A DNA stretch of 64,000 nt from Streptomyces katrae. GTDB lineage: Bacteria > Actinomycetota > Actinomycetes > Streptomycetales > Streptomycetaceae. The stretch covers positions 1-64,000 of the forward strand of contig NZ_CP020042.1 of NCBI RefSeq assembly GCF_002028425.1. The letters run 5' to 3'. The first letter of the stretch is position 1. The number at the start of each line of letters is the position of its first letter. The position numbers and the translations under genes were made by a program. The notes under the pieces are model-generated. The model was given only the letters and a program-made list of their open reading frames with translations. It had not been told where the DNA came from and ran no database searches. Of the stretch, positions 54,036 through 62,756 are shown piece after piece.

Positions 54036-54596
54036 TCACCGCGTACGCCCCGCGCCCCCTGCCGGTCCGGCCTGCTGCCGATGGGCAGGGACCGCGGCCT
54101 CCGTCGGGGCCTGCTGTCCGGGAGCTGCGGCGGCGGGTGTCGTGACGGAGCGGGAGCGCCATGAGCCGACGGGGCGCGCAGCCCTGGCGGCCAGGTCGGC
54201 GGCCTCGACCTCCCGCCGCCGGTCAGCCTTCCACGCGGTCATCCAGCGGCGGACCTCGGTGTCCAGGGCGGTGCCCCCGAACCCCTCAGCGACCAGCCGA
54301 CTGCGAACGCGCTGCTCCTCGGCGGCGGCCCGGCCCCGGCCGGCGGCGCGAACGAAACCTTCCGCACTGCGGGGCTCCGGGACCTCTGCGACGGCAACCA
54401 ACTCCGGGGGCTCGGCGGCCAGCTGCTCCCGCAGCCGGGCAGTCTCCTCGGCTTCGGCGGCCCGTGCGGCCCGGATCCGGTCCCGGCGACCGTTCTCCTC
54501 GGCGGCTTCGTCATACACGGCGTCAATGGCGGCCTGACGCTCCGCGGCGGCCTGGGTGGCAGTCCGGCCGCAGCGGGCAGACGGCGGCTCAACCAC
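54036..54596 (-). CDS. hypothetical alanine/arginine-rich helical protein
   Basis: A 186-codon frame rich in Ala, Arg and Glu (RTATQAAAERQAAIDAVYDE, DRIRAARAAEAEETARLREQ, TEVRRWMTAWKADRRREVEA). It is probably a long helix or coiled coil with a disordered Pro/Ala C-terminus. The start is uncertain and no family is recognised. Strong codon bias supports coding. It is possibly a plasmid-type accessory protein. Confidence 0.4.
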   Translation of the reverse strand: MVEPPSARCGRTATQAAAERQAAIDAVYDEAAEENGRRDRIRAARAAEAEETARLREQLAAEPPELVAVAEVPEPRSAEGFVRAAGRGRAAAEEQRVRSRLVAEGFGGTALDTEVRRWMTAWKADRRREVEAADLAARAARPVGSWRSRSVTTPAAAAPGQQAPTEAAVPAHRQQAGPAGGAGRTR

Positions 54597-54834
54597 GCAG
54601 GCAACGCTCTGCCCAGGCCTGCCTGACGGGCCGGCCGCCCCGCGCCATGCAGCACCTGCGCGAAGTCAGCGACCGGGCCGGACAGCAACGTCCGCCAGCC
54701 CGGGAGCGGCTCAACGCAAGAGGCGTTTTCGGACCTTTCCTGACTAATTAAGGGCTTTGGGTCGAGCGGACCGGGTGAACCTCCCTACGTTATTACGCTC
54801 CGTACTCATTTGATTGCGGATGGTGAATGTAAGG

Positions 54835-56873
54835 ATGTCCGATCAGGTGGAGTCGACGGAGCAGGACCGGTTGGAGCGGCTGCGGGGGCTGTTGTCGGGA
54901 AAGCGGGCCGAGGAGCGGGCGGGGCGGGCACTGACGCTGGGGCAGGGTGCCTACAGCAACGTGCTGCTGGGGGCGCTGCTGCATGGTGCGGACCGGTTGC
55001 GGCAGGGGAAGGCGCCTACGGATCTGGAGCGGATCCTGCTGGAGGTGGCGGGGGAGCAGTTGTCGGCCTCGGAGACGCGGGAGTGGGGTCGTGTGTACCG
55101 GGAGGAGGTCACCGCTCAGGGCGGGAAGGTGGCGGTGCTGCCGGAGAGGATCACGCGCCTGCCGGTGGACCAGGGCTACGCTTTGGCGGATCTCAAGAGG
55201 GATTTCGCCGGTCTTCAGGCCGAGGCGCTGGCAGCTGCGAACGTGCAGATCATGTCTCCTGCCGCGGTGGCGGCGGGAGAGCCCGAGGATCCGGCGTTCG
55301 TCGAAGCGATGGCCCAGACCGGGTTCGCGGTTACGGCCTTCGGTGACCTCACCGAACCCCTGGCCGCCGGCGCCACCGAGGCGACCGACACCGGGCAGGT
55401 CGAGGAGGCGCCGGCCGACAGCGGTGAGAGCCCGGAGGGCTCCAGCGCGGCAGCCCCGTTCCGGGTGAGGCTGGAGATGGACAGCTTCTACGTCAACCGG
55501 GCTGTGGGGGACCAGGGCGGCGGCAAGGATGAGATCTACTGGACCGCTGCCACCGGAGTCGGGGACAGCGGCCGGGGCCAGACCTTCCTCTCGGAGGAGT
55601 TCGGAGCCGTCAAGAAGGGCCAGACCCGGTCCTTCAACTCCGCCCGGAAGGTCTTCTTCGAGGGGTCGTCCAGCGGTTTCGTCGGGACGACGATCTGCTG
55701 CTGGGAGGCCGACCAGAGCAACGCGAAGTGGTTCGACGAGCTCCAGAGGGCGCTGCTCAGGGCCATCGATGAAATCGACAAATATGTCATGGCCCTTGAC
55801 TTCATGGGCTTTATGCCCACTTGGGCGTCGGTTGCCTGGGAGCTCGGGAAGTACTTCACCACCTTCATGCACGTCTGGCGCAACTACGACGACCTCTCCT
55901 GCGTCCGTACCATCGGCCTGGACCGCCAGGACCTGGCCGTCCTGGCTCACCGCGGCCAGACCGCCTGGCACTTCAACGGCGACGGCCACCACGAGCTGCG
56001 GGTGAAGTCCACCGGCGACAAGGTGCCCTTCCCCACGGGAACCTCGAATACACCCTGCACACCGGCAACAACTGGAGCGCACCGGTCGCCCTGCCGTGGA
56101 AGAGCATCACACCACCCGCCCTGGCCTCGTACAACGGCAAGCTCTACGCCGCCTTCGTACGCGCCGAGCCCAACGACCAGGCGGTGATGTGGACCCGCCT
56201 GGAAAACGGGGTGTGGCGCAAGCCCGAACAGGTGGGCGGGGACCAGAGCTATCACGCCCCCGCCCTCAGCGTGGCCAAGGGCAGGCTGTACTACGCGGTC
56301 ACCGGCAAGAACAACGCCCTGTACTGGCGCACCTTCACCGAGACCGGCAAATGGAGCGCGGTGGCGAGGATGCACGAGACGGAGCGGCCGGTCATGGCCC
56401 CGTCCCTGGCGGGGTTCCAGGATGAGATGTGGATGACGCATGTGCGCGACGGCGGGGTTCCCTGGCTCAATATCCACGACGGCAGCCGGTGGCACGGTGC
56501 CTACCAGGACACTCTGTGGTGGTTCGCCTCCAAGCCTGTCGGCATGGCCAACTGGGCCGGGTTCGTGTGGCGTGTGATGCGCCGCGAGGACGGCACGGTG
56601 CACGTCAGCCAGCACGGACCAACAGGCGGCTGGAGGAGCCTCGGTCAGGTCGGCGGCTGGCAAACCCGCAGCGGGATGGCCCTGGCCGGCCACCCCCGGG
56701 ACAACTACCTGTGGATCCTGCTCCGTGACATGGACGGATATCTGAGGGCGTCCAGGTACACCGGCTCGTGGTCCTCCATTGACTACGTGAGCGGGGATAG
56801 GGCGATCAAACTCATGGACGAGCCGGCCGCCGCCGGCCACGACGGCAAGCTGTACGTCATGTACCGCCGCTAA
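54835..56873 (+). pseudogene. large protein with unknown N-terminal domains and C-terminal beta-propeller, one-base frameshift
   Basis: From the ATG at 54835 the first frame gives a helical N-terminus (EQDRLERLRGLLSGKRAEER, YSNVLLGALLHGADRLRQGK). A distinct central domain follows at about residues 210-400 (RVRLEMDSFYVNRAVGDQGG, IYWTAATGVGDSGRGQTF, TICCWEADQSNAKWFDELQR). The frame ends VPFPTG and the protein continues in another frame as NLEYTLHTGNNWSAPVALPW. One G missing near 56037 explains the break; corrected length is about 679 residues. The last 280 residues are propeller repeats (PALASYNGKLYAAFVRAEPN, SLAGFQDEMWMTHVRDGG) of the sialidase/lectin-like type. Secretion is not evident. Confidence 0.6.
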
Positions 56874-56900
56874 CCCCACCCGCCCACATTCCGGACGCAC

Positions 56901-56936
56901 GGCGATGCGGCGCAAGCCCCACCGCGCCGCATCGCC
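56901..56936 (+). terminator. hairpin after the propeller gene
   Basis: Perfect 13-bp stem GGCGATGCGGCGC with a 10-base loop, 27 bases after the stop at 56873. Confidence 0.65.
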
Positions 56937-57090
56937 CTGCCCGGCGGCTCTTCCAACGCCCGCGCTCCCGGGCCCGGCCCAGAGCGGCCACCAGGACCCA
57001 TGCGAGGTCGTCGGAGTCGAGGTCCTCGGGATCCACCTCGCCGGACGACCCGTACCGTCCCTCCCCCACTAACCGCACCCGGCCGACCCG

Positions 57091-57804
57091 CTCACGGACG
57101 CCGAAGTCGCCACCGGAGGCACCACGTTCTATGTCGACGGAGCCACCAGCGAACTGCGCACCGGCGGCAACAGCGTCCCCGGCGTGAGGACGGTCATCGC
57201 ACCCGGCGTGGCCATGCACGACGGCAAGGTGTACTGCATGTACCTCGGCCTGGACAACCAGCTGTACTGGTGCACCCGCAGCGAAGACGGGACCTGGAGC
57301 ACACCCACCGGGATCGGCGGCTGGAACACCCGGCACAGCCCGGCCCTGGCCGCGGCCAACGGCACCCTCTACAGTGCCCATGTCGGGGTCGACGGGAGCA
57401 TCTGGATCTCCACCTTCAACGGCCAAGGCTGGAACTACCCCGCCGCGCTCAGGGACGTGAAGACCAGCAGTGCCCCGGCACTGATCTCCCACAAGAACGC
57501 ACTGCACTGCGCCTACCGCAGCGCCACCCGCGGCTCCACGGACCTCATCTGGCTGACCTCGTCCGCCGACGGCACCGAGTGGGCCCGGCCTCGCAACGGC
57601 TCGATGGCCACCTACGAAGCCCCGGCCCTGGGCTCCTACAAGGACAGGCTGCACCTTGCCTACCGCGACATCAGTGGCAACGTGCAATGGTGCGAACGGA
57701 CCAGCGACGACTGGGGACCCCGCACCCAGATCCAGACCGGCGGCTACGGCGCCCCCTGCCTCGCCACCAACAGCGGCGGCCTCAACGCCTTCTTCGTCGA
57801 GTAG
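57091..57804 (+). pseudogene. beta-propeller (lectin-like) protein, 5' truncated paralog
   Basis: The frame opens after a TAA near 57069. It reads ADPLTDAEVATGGTTFYVDG and then propeller repeats of about 50 residues (GVAMHDGKVYCMYLGLDNQL, PALAAANGTLYSAHVGVDG, PALISHKNALHCAYRSATRG, PALGSYKDRLHLAYRDISG). The repeats share PALxxxxxxLxxAxR with the C-terminal propeller of the gene at 54835. A start is not obvious (GTGAGG at 57184 is possible), so the N-terminal domains have probably been lost. A strong terminator follows. Propellers of this type often bind sugars; the ligand is unknown. Confidence 0.6.
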
Positions 57805-57813
57805 CCACCCATA

Positions 57814-57859
57814 GGGGCTTGCGGTGCCGGGACAGCACAACCCCGGCACCGCAAGCCCC
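57814..57859 (+). terminator. 18-bp hairpin terminator
   Basis: Perfect stem GGGGCTTGCGGTGCCGGG with a 10-base loop, 9 bases after the stop of the propeller gene. It is the strongest terminator-like hairpin in the window. Confidence 0.8.
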
Positions 57860-58036
57860 CACACCACCGACAGCACCCCGGCGAGCCGCTGCCACCAGCC
57901 CCGCCGCTCCACTCCCCCGTCTCCCCCGTCAGCGGCCGGACTCTGTCTACACGGCCGCGGTTCGGGGGTGTCTTCGAGGCCGCCGCGATCAGCGGGGTGG
58001 CCCGAACGCGAGGAGTCGTCATGCCCGAGAACACCG

Positions 58037-58350
58037 TCACCGCACCGCTCGCCCCGATGGAGCCGGAGGGCGTCGCTGCGGGACCGGGAGCGCGTCTGAC
58101 GGCGAGGGGCCGGTGGGCTCACCGTCGGTGGCGCGCGCTTCGAGGGCGGCGGCCGCGGCGTCGAGCTCCCGGCGCAGTTTCGGCCCGGGGGCCGGCTCGT
58201 CCGGCTCCGACCCGTACACAAGACGATCCATCCACCAGGCATCCACCCGGCCGGCGGCGCCGCCGGCCGGGCACACCCTCCCACCACGAGGCCAGGGCCG
58301 GGGCGGTGATGCGCAGGCCGCCTTCGGACGGGTGACCCTCGGGGCGGCCG
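58037..58350 (-). pseudogene. remnant of an unrecognised protein
   Basis: Two minus-strand frames look like one protein broken at a GC-rich CGGCCGGCGG stretch near 58255. One reads GRPEGHPSEGGLRITAPALA and SWWEGVPGRRRR; the other reads VDAWWMDRLVYGSEPDEPAP and KLRRELDAAAAALEARATDG. No family recognised. It lies directly after the small gene at 58354 and may have been co-transcribed with it. Confidence 0.35.
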
Positions 58351-58353
58351 GAA

Positions 58354-58530
58354 TCAGGCGCGGGGACGGTAGACGCGCATGCGCTCTGCGACGGCCAGGC
58401 GGCCGCCCGACAGGATCATGGTTCGGGTGCCGCCGTGGCGGTAGCGCAGATCGGTGATCGCGACCAGACGGCCGCCCGCCAGGACCTGGTCCCCGACGCG
58501 CAGCTCGGTGGGCGGCACATCCACCGGCAC
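58354..58530 (-). CDS. small hypothetical protein (58 residues)
   Basis: From a GTG at 58530 the frame reads VPVDVPPTELRVGDQVLAGG, then RLVAITDLRYRHGGTRTMIL and ends LAVAERMRVYRPRA. An in-frame TGA lies 12 bases before the GTG, which fixes the start. The pattern (RVGDQVLxGGRLVxIxDL) is a small beta-barrel-like fold, common in Streptomyces plasmids and islands, by memory of such proteins. Function unknown. Confidence 0.5.
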   Translation of the reverse strand: MPVDVPPTELRVGDQVLAGGRLVAITDLRYRHGGTRTMILSGGRLAVAERMRVYRPRA

Positions 58531-58678
58531 CGTCCCTGGTCATTCGTGCACGCCTCCCGGCGCGCCAGCGTCCACGCCGGTCTGCGCCGGGTCAGCCTGT
58601 GCCGCCGGCTCGTGACCTGGCTGAAGAATTCTGCCGGAGCACACCATGGGCAGCAAGGTGGTCGTAGAACGCAGTCCA

Positions 58679-59380
58679 CTACGCATCACGGCGCTCGGGA
58701 TGCGGCCTGGAACTGGCAAGCCGCGCGGGCCGCACCGCGGGCGCAGGGTGGGTAAGGAGGGTGACTAACTGTTCGCGTACGCGGGCCGGGATGGCGGGTG
58801 CGAACCGGCGCAGATAGTGGTGGGTGTGGAGCTCGTTGTCTGCGAGGAAAGGGAAGTCGTCGGCGAGCAGGCGCCGGACGGCGAGGAGCGGGATGGGTGA
58901 GCGCAGGGGATGAAACGCCGGATTCCACAGACCGGGTTCTGTACATGCCGGGTGGAACTGGCCGATCATCAGCCCTGCGGCGACGAATTCGTCCTTGGCC
59001 TCGCGCTGCAGCTCGTTCAGGGCTGCGGGATCCGTTGGATCCAGTTGCGGCAGTGCCACCAGTAGCGTGAGGAGGTTCGCGTCTTGTTCTTGCAGTCCTT
59101 GTGCGAGCCGCTCGTATCGGTCGCGTAGCTGTGTCGCCAGGGTAGTCAGGTCCGGTGGCCGGCTGATGGTGGGGAGTGCGGCGAGGTGGAAGAGGTCTTT
59201 GCGTAGGGAGAGCGGGGTGTAGGGGCAGACGGGGCCGCTGCGGCCCAGGTCCTGGTGGCCGGATTGGAGGTATGTGCGACTCCACTCCAGGATCTCCTCC
59301 AGGTACCCGTACTGCGCGGGTACCTTGCCGCGGGCGACCTCGGCGGCCGACCACAGGAGAATACTCTCGTCGCCGATCAC
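58679..59380 (-). CDS. DUF6875-like protein, third gene of decarboxylase operon
   Basis: Encodes 233 residues from the start at 59380, overlapping the GNAT stop by four bases. Features are GPVCPYTPLSLRKDLFHLAA (Cys in a CPY/FxP motif, as in DUF6875) and DEFVAAGLMIGQFHPACTEP, GLWNPAFHPLRSPIPLLAVR. The family often accompanies specialised-metabolism enzymes; no reaction is established. No export signal. The C-terminal 30 residues are low-complexity. Tight coupling to the GNAT and decarboxylase suggests a common product. Confidence 0.6.
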   Translation of the reverse strand: MIGDESILLWSAAEVARGKVPAQYGYLEEILEWSRTYLQSGHQDLGRSGPVCPYTPLSLRKDLFHLAALPTISRPPDLTTLATQLRDRYERLAQGLQEQDANLLTLLVALPQLDPTDPAALNELQREAKDEFVAAGLMIGQFHPACTEPGLWNPAFHPLRSPIPLLAVRRLLADDFPFLADNELHTHHYLRRFAPAIPARVREQLVTLLTHPAPAVRPARLASSRPHPERRDA

Positions 59381-60177
59381 TGCGGATCCCTCCAGTACGG
59401 GAGCAGCACTGGCCCGTCGGGCAGGGTGATCGGGTCGCCGGCCGGGATGAAGCCGTTGCGGCGGCAGACGGCCTCGCCGCCGGGTGAGCTGGCCTCGCAG
59501 TACAGGGCGTGCCCTTGCTCGTCCAGGCGCGCGCTTAACTCCTCCACCAGGTCCGACAGAACCCCCCTGCGTTGGGCGTGGGGGCTGACGCCGGCGAAGG
59601 GCAGGTAGTAGTGCGGGCGGTGCCTGGGATGGTGGGCGGCTTGCGCGCGGGTGGCGGCCAGCAGTGCCGCCGCCCCTGGGCCCTGCCCCAGTACCCCGGC
59701 CAGGCGCTGTTCCACCTCCTCGGCCCTCGCCTCGACTGCTTCCCAGCCGCCCGGAGGAAACAGCAGCACCACCGCGTCCCAGCCCGGTGAGACGAGCACC
59801 TCACCGTGGTCGCGGGAAAGTTCCACGAAGACGCGGAAGAAGCCGGGCAGGATGCGCCTGCGCTCCGCGGGGTCCGGGAATGCCCAACAGGTCAGCGCAT
59901 CGTCCTGGAAGGCATCTGCCAGCAGGGCGGCCAGCACGTCTGCCTCGGCGTCGGTGAGGGGACTCTTGTCGGGGCCGGCGGGTGCCCGGGCTGCGGCCGC
60001 CGCATCGTGTGCGGGTGCGGGGACCGAGGTGGGGCCTGGGTTGGCTGGACGGGCTGGGGGATGTGGTGGGCTGGACGGACGCGGGCTGGGACAACGCGTT
60101 GATCCTTTCAAGGGCTGATACGGATGCCTGGGCCAGCCAACGCGCCCCAGGATGGGGTGGCGGGGCCGGGCAGCCAA
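59377..60177 (-). CDS. GNAT-family N-acetyltransferase, second gene of decarboxylase operon
   Basis: The conserved part runs from SPLTDAEADVLAALLADAFQ to the end: ALTCWAFPDPAERRRILPGF, motif A HYYLPFAGVSPHAQRRGV (QRRGxxxxL), then LYCEASSPGGEAVCRRNGFI. The start is unclear; the frame opens at a TTG at 60177 with a Pro-rich leader that may not be translated. It lies 42 bases after the decarboxylase gene. It could acylate the amine made by the decarboxylase, which is inference from context. Confidence 0.65.
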   Translation of the reverse strand: MAARPRHPILGRVGWPRHPYQPLKGSTRCPSPRPSSPPHPPARPANPGPTSVPAPAHDAAAAARAPAGPDKSPLTDAEADVLAALLADAFQDDALTCWAFPDPAERRRILPGFFRVFVELSRDHGEVLVSPGWDAVVLLFPPGGWEAVEARAEEVEQRLAGVLGQGPGAAALLAATRAQAAHHPRHRPHYYLPFAGVSPHAQRRGVLSDLVEELSARLDEQGHALYCEASSPGGEAVCRRNGFIPAGDPITLPDGPVLLPYWRDPQ

Positions 60178-60219
60178 CGCGCTGCACGGTGGCGGGCGCT
60201 GTACGGCACGGGGTCACTG

Positions 60220-61599
60220 TCATCGCGTGGTCGCGAAGTGCTCCACCCGGGTGTGCAGGCGGTCGAGGTAGTGCTCGGCTTCGGGCTTGATCAGGACGCT
60301 GCGCAGCACGCGGGCGCCGTCGGCGTCCTGCCGGGTGGCGGGGTGGCGCAGACGGAAGTCCTTCGCGTCGGTGCGTAGCACGCTGAGGAACATCGGGTCC
60401 TGGGCATCGTTCATGGCCGTGCGCATCAAGTGGTCGGACGCCGCGTCGATGTGGCTGAGCGCCGGCTGTTCGGTGGCGGGGAAGAAGGTAACGATGTCCA
60501 GCTGAGGCTTTTGGTAGACGTGCAGCACTTGCGAGTCCTCGATCAGCTGGGCCCAGTGCAGGGCGGCGCGGCGGCTGGAGCGCAGGCAGGCCCCCAGCCC
60601 CTGGGGTGTGAGCGGCAGTACCTGGAGAGTCAGCCACAGCGCTGCCGCGGCCGCGCCGGCCCGGGAGCACTCCAGGCTGATCTCGCCCAGGTGCAGGTCG
60701 GCGTCGGTGAAGTAGGTGTAGGGGGAGTCGTGTGTGAAGTGTGCGGCGTCGTCCGGGTCGGAGAAGAGCACCGTGCCGCAGCCGTAGGGCTGCAGGCCGT
60801 GCTTGTGCGGATCGACCACCACCGAGTCGCAGCTGCCGATCGCCTGCCAAGGACGCGGATCCAGACCCTCAGAGGTGTCTGATCCGGCCAGGATGGCGAA
60901 GAACCCCCCGTACGCGGCGTCCACGTGCACCCTCGCACCATGCTTTCGGGCCAGCGGCAGAACCTCGTCGACCGGGTCGACGGCCCCCAGCCCGGTCGTG
61001 CCCGTCGTGACGACCACGGTGCCGACCCTCCCCGTGGCGAGCAGTTCCTCCAGCGCTGTCAGATCGATCCGGCCCGCGCTGTCCGTCGGCACCCGGTAAC
61101 CCTGCATGCCGAGCACGTGACACATCCGCTCATGGGTGTAGTGGCACTGGGTGCTGTAGGCGACACCGCGGTCCGGATGGCGCTGCCGGGCTACATAGAG
61201 GGCTTCCAGGTTCGCGATCGTCCCACTGGACGTCAGGTGTCCCACATGTGCGGGCATGGCGAACATCGCGGCCAGCGCCGCGACACACTCGCGCTCCATC
61301 TGCGTCGTCGCCGGACCGCCCTCCACAGCGTGGTTGTTCGGATTGAACTGCATCGCCGTCAGATAGCCGACCACTGCGGCCGGGTGCGGGGGCTTGACCA
61401 TCTGCCCCGCATACCGGGGATGGAAGAAAGGGTAGTTGTCGTCCATCCGCTTCGCGAAGTCAGCGAACGCGGTACCGAACGCCTCTGCGGACACCTGGTG
61501 CGAGGCATGCTCTGGATACGGGCCGAACTGCCCCGTCCACTCCTCGTACACGTCTACTGCACGCGACAACCAGCTGCGCAGATCCATCTGCGTGCCCAT
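60220..61599 (-). CDS. PLP-dependent group II amino-acid decarboxylase
   Basis: Encodes 459 residues from the ATG at 61599, with AAGGAG 6 bases upstream. Motifs of the glutamate/aromatic-amino-acid decarboxylase superfamily are GHLTSSGTIANLEALYVARQ (phosphate contact), HVDAAYGGFFAI (Asp contacting the pyridine N) and SVVVDPHKHGLQPYGCG, with the Schiff-base Lys after His. It removes the carboxyl group of an amino acid to give an amine; the substrate (aromatic, histidine or diamino acid) cannot be set from sequence. It leads a three-gene operon. Upstream lies the GGGCTTGCCC repeat region, which may regulate it. Confidence 0.88.
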   Translation of the reverse strand: MGTQMDLRSWLSRAVDVYEEWTGQFGPYPEHASHQVSAEAFGTAFADFAKRMDDNYPFFHPRYAGQMVKPPHPAAVVGYLTAMQFNPNNHAVEGGPATTQMERECVAALAAMFAMPAHVGHLTSSGTIANLEALYVARQRHPDRGVAYSTQCHYTHERMCHVLGMQGYRVPTDSAGRIDLTALEELLATGRVGTVVVTTGTTGLGAVDPVDEVLPLARKHGARVHVDAAYGGFFAILAGSDTSEGLDPRPWQAIGSCDSVVVDPHKHGLQPYGCGTVLFSDPDDAAHFTHDSPYTYFTDADLHLGEISLECSRAGAAAAALWLTLQVLPLTPQGLGACLRSSRRAALHWAQLIEDSQVLHVYQKPQLDIVTFFPATEQPALSHIDAASDHLMRTAMNDAQDPMFLSVLRTDAKDFRLRHPATRQDADGARVLRSVLIKPEAEHYLDRLHTRVEHFATTR

Positions 61600-62254
61600 G
61601 GCACACTCCTTGGGTGTCGGCCGGGGCCGGTCCCCGAAACGTGTCCTACACCCCAACGAGCACACGCACGACCAGCACCTGGCCCACGCTCTTTCTCACC
61701 CGGCCGAGTGCGGGAGCCTCACGCGACGGCCGGCGGTGCCCTCAGCTGCCACCGACATCGCGGGCTTGCCCAGGGCCACCTTGGGCTTGCCCATGCCGTC
61801 GGCGGGAGGCTTACCCGGACATCAGGGGGCTTGCCCGGGCGGAGGCGGGTCCGCCAGCTGCGGGCCTGCTCGGCGGTCGTGGTTGTCGGCTCTTGGGCAA
61901 GCCTGCCCGCCGGTGAGCTTGCCCAGGGAAGCCGTGGGCTTGCCCGACCGGGTGACCGAGCCCGTGACTGGTCACCCGCATCTGCGTGACCGATCCGTCT
62001 TCCGCCATTGGCCAAACCACATCTCAGCGGCGTGACCGACCCGTGCAACACCCCGTGGGAGATCCGGTCACCCGCACGCGCGGCACTGGTTCAACCCCCG
62101 CTATCGCGTGCGGCGGCCCCTGCGGCTGGACCAACGTGTCCGGCCGACTCCGGTGTCGTTGTCCGTGGGCGTGCACGATCCGTCCCCCGCAAAGCGCGCT
62201 GAGGGGCCCCAGCCTCCCCCCGGCCAGGGGCGCTCCTGGCTTCCGACCAACGAC
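61600..62254. other. 655-base intergenic region with repeats
   Basis: No gene is supported. It contains the GGGCTTGCCC array (61762-61945) and several GTGACC/GGTCAC half-sites between 61951 and 62070. It separates the divergent-facing decarboxylase promoter from the 3' end of the injection-system genes. Confidence 0.5.
61762..61945. repeat. array of seven GGGCTTGCCC-type decamers
   Basis: Copies start at 61762, 61783, 61807 (AGGCTTACCC), 61827, 61895 (inverted, with a last-base mismatch), 61915 (GAGCTTGCCC) and 61936. Most adjacent copies are 20-24 bases apart, close to two helical turns, so a bound protein would sit on one face of the DNA. The layout resembles iterons or a multi-site operator/centromere. 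Confidence 0.65.
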
Positions 62255-62560
62255 TCAGCGCCCGGCACCGTTCAGTCGTTGGTAGAGGTCCTGCAGGTAG
62301 GCGAGATCAGAGGCGAAGAGCTGCTCGATCACGCCGGCATGGACTTCGGGGAGGGTTCCCAGGCGGGTCACGACCAGGCTCAGCAGGACGATGTCGATGT
62401 AGGCAGGGTTCTCCCGCACCCGCTGATCAACAAGAACGGCAGTCTCGTCGCGGGCCGTCGCCAGCCGCATCGTCCCATTCCTATGTATCACCCCAGCCCC
62501 GTCGACGTAGCCCGTCGGCAACTCGAAATCGAACTCGGTCTTCGTGGGCTCCGTGGTCAT
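62255..62560 (-). CDS. contractile-injection-system accessory protein (small, sheath-linked)
   Basis: Encodes 101 residues from the ATG at 62560 (MTTEPTKTEFDFELPTGYVD). The pattern FDFELPxGYVDxxGxxHRxGxMRLATARDE, followed by NPAYIDIVLLSLVVTRLG and IEQLFASDLAYLQDLYQRL, matches a small protein next to sheath and tube genes in actinobacterial extracellular contractile injection systems. It resembles phage tail-assembly (gpE/chaperone-like) proteins. It follows the sheath gene by 196 bases on the same strand. The tube, baseplate and ATPase genes are not in this window. Confidence 0.65.
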   Translation of the reverse strand: MTTEPTKTEFDFELPTGYVDGAGVIHRNGTMRLATARDETAVLVDQRVRENPAYIDIVLLSLVVTRLGTLPEVHAGVIEQLFASDLAYLQDLYQRLNGAGR

Positions 62561-62756
62561 TCGCCTGTTCCATCCTCGCGGTAGTGGTACTCAGAGGCAG
62601 CACGACTTCGCGCGCCGCAACTAGGCCAGGGGTCTGTGGGGACATCGGCGGCGCTGCTCACCAGCCCCATTGCGACGCTCGCGGGGCGAGCGGGCTGTCC
62701 TGAGCGGGCGCCCCCGGGGCCGCGACTTTGTGGCCCCGGGACTCGGTGGTGAGGGG

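Noticed and set aside
61762..61945. CRISPR array
   Set aside because: The decamers are too short and their spacing (20-24 bases start to start) leaves spacers of about 10-14 bases; no cas genes are present.
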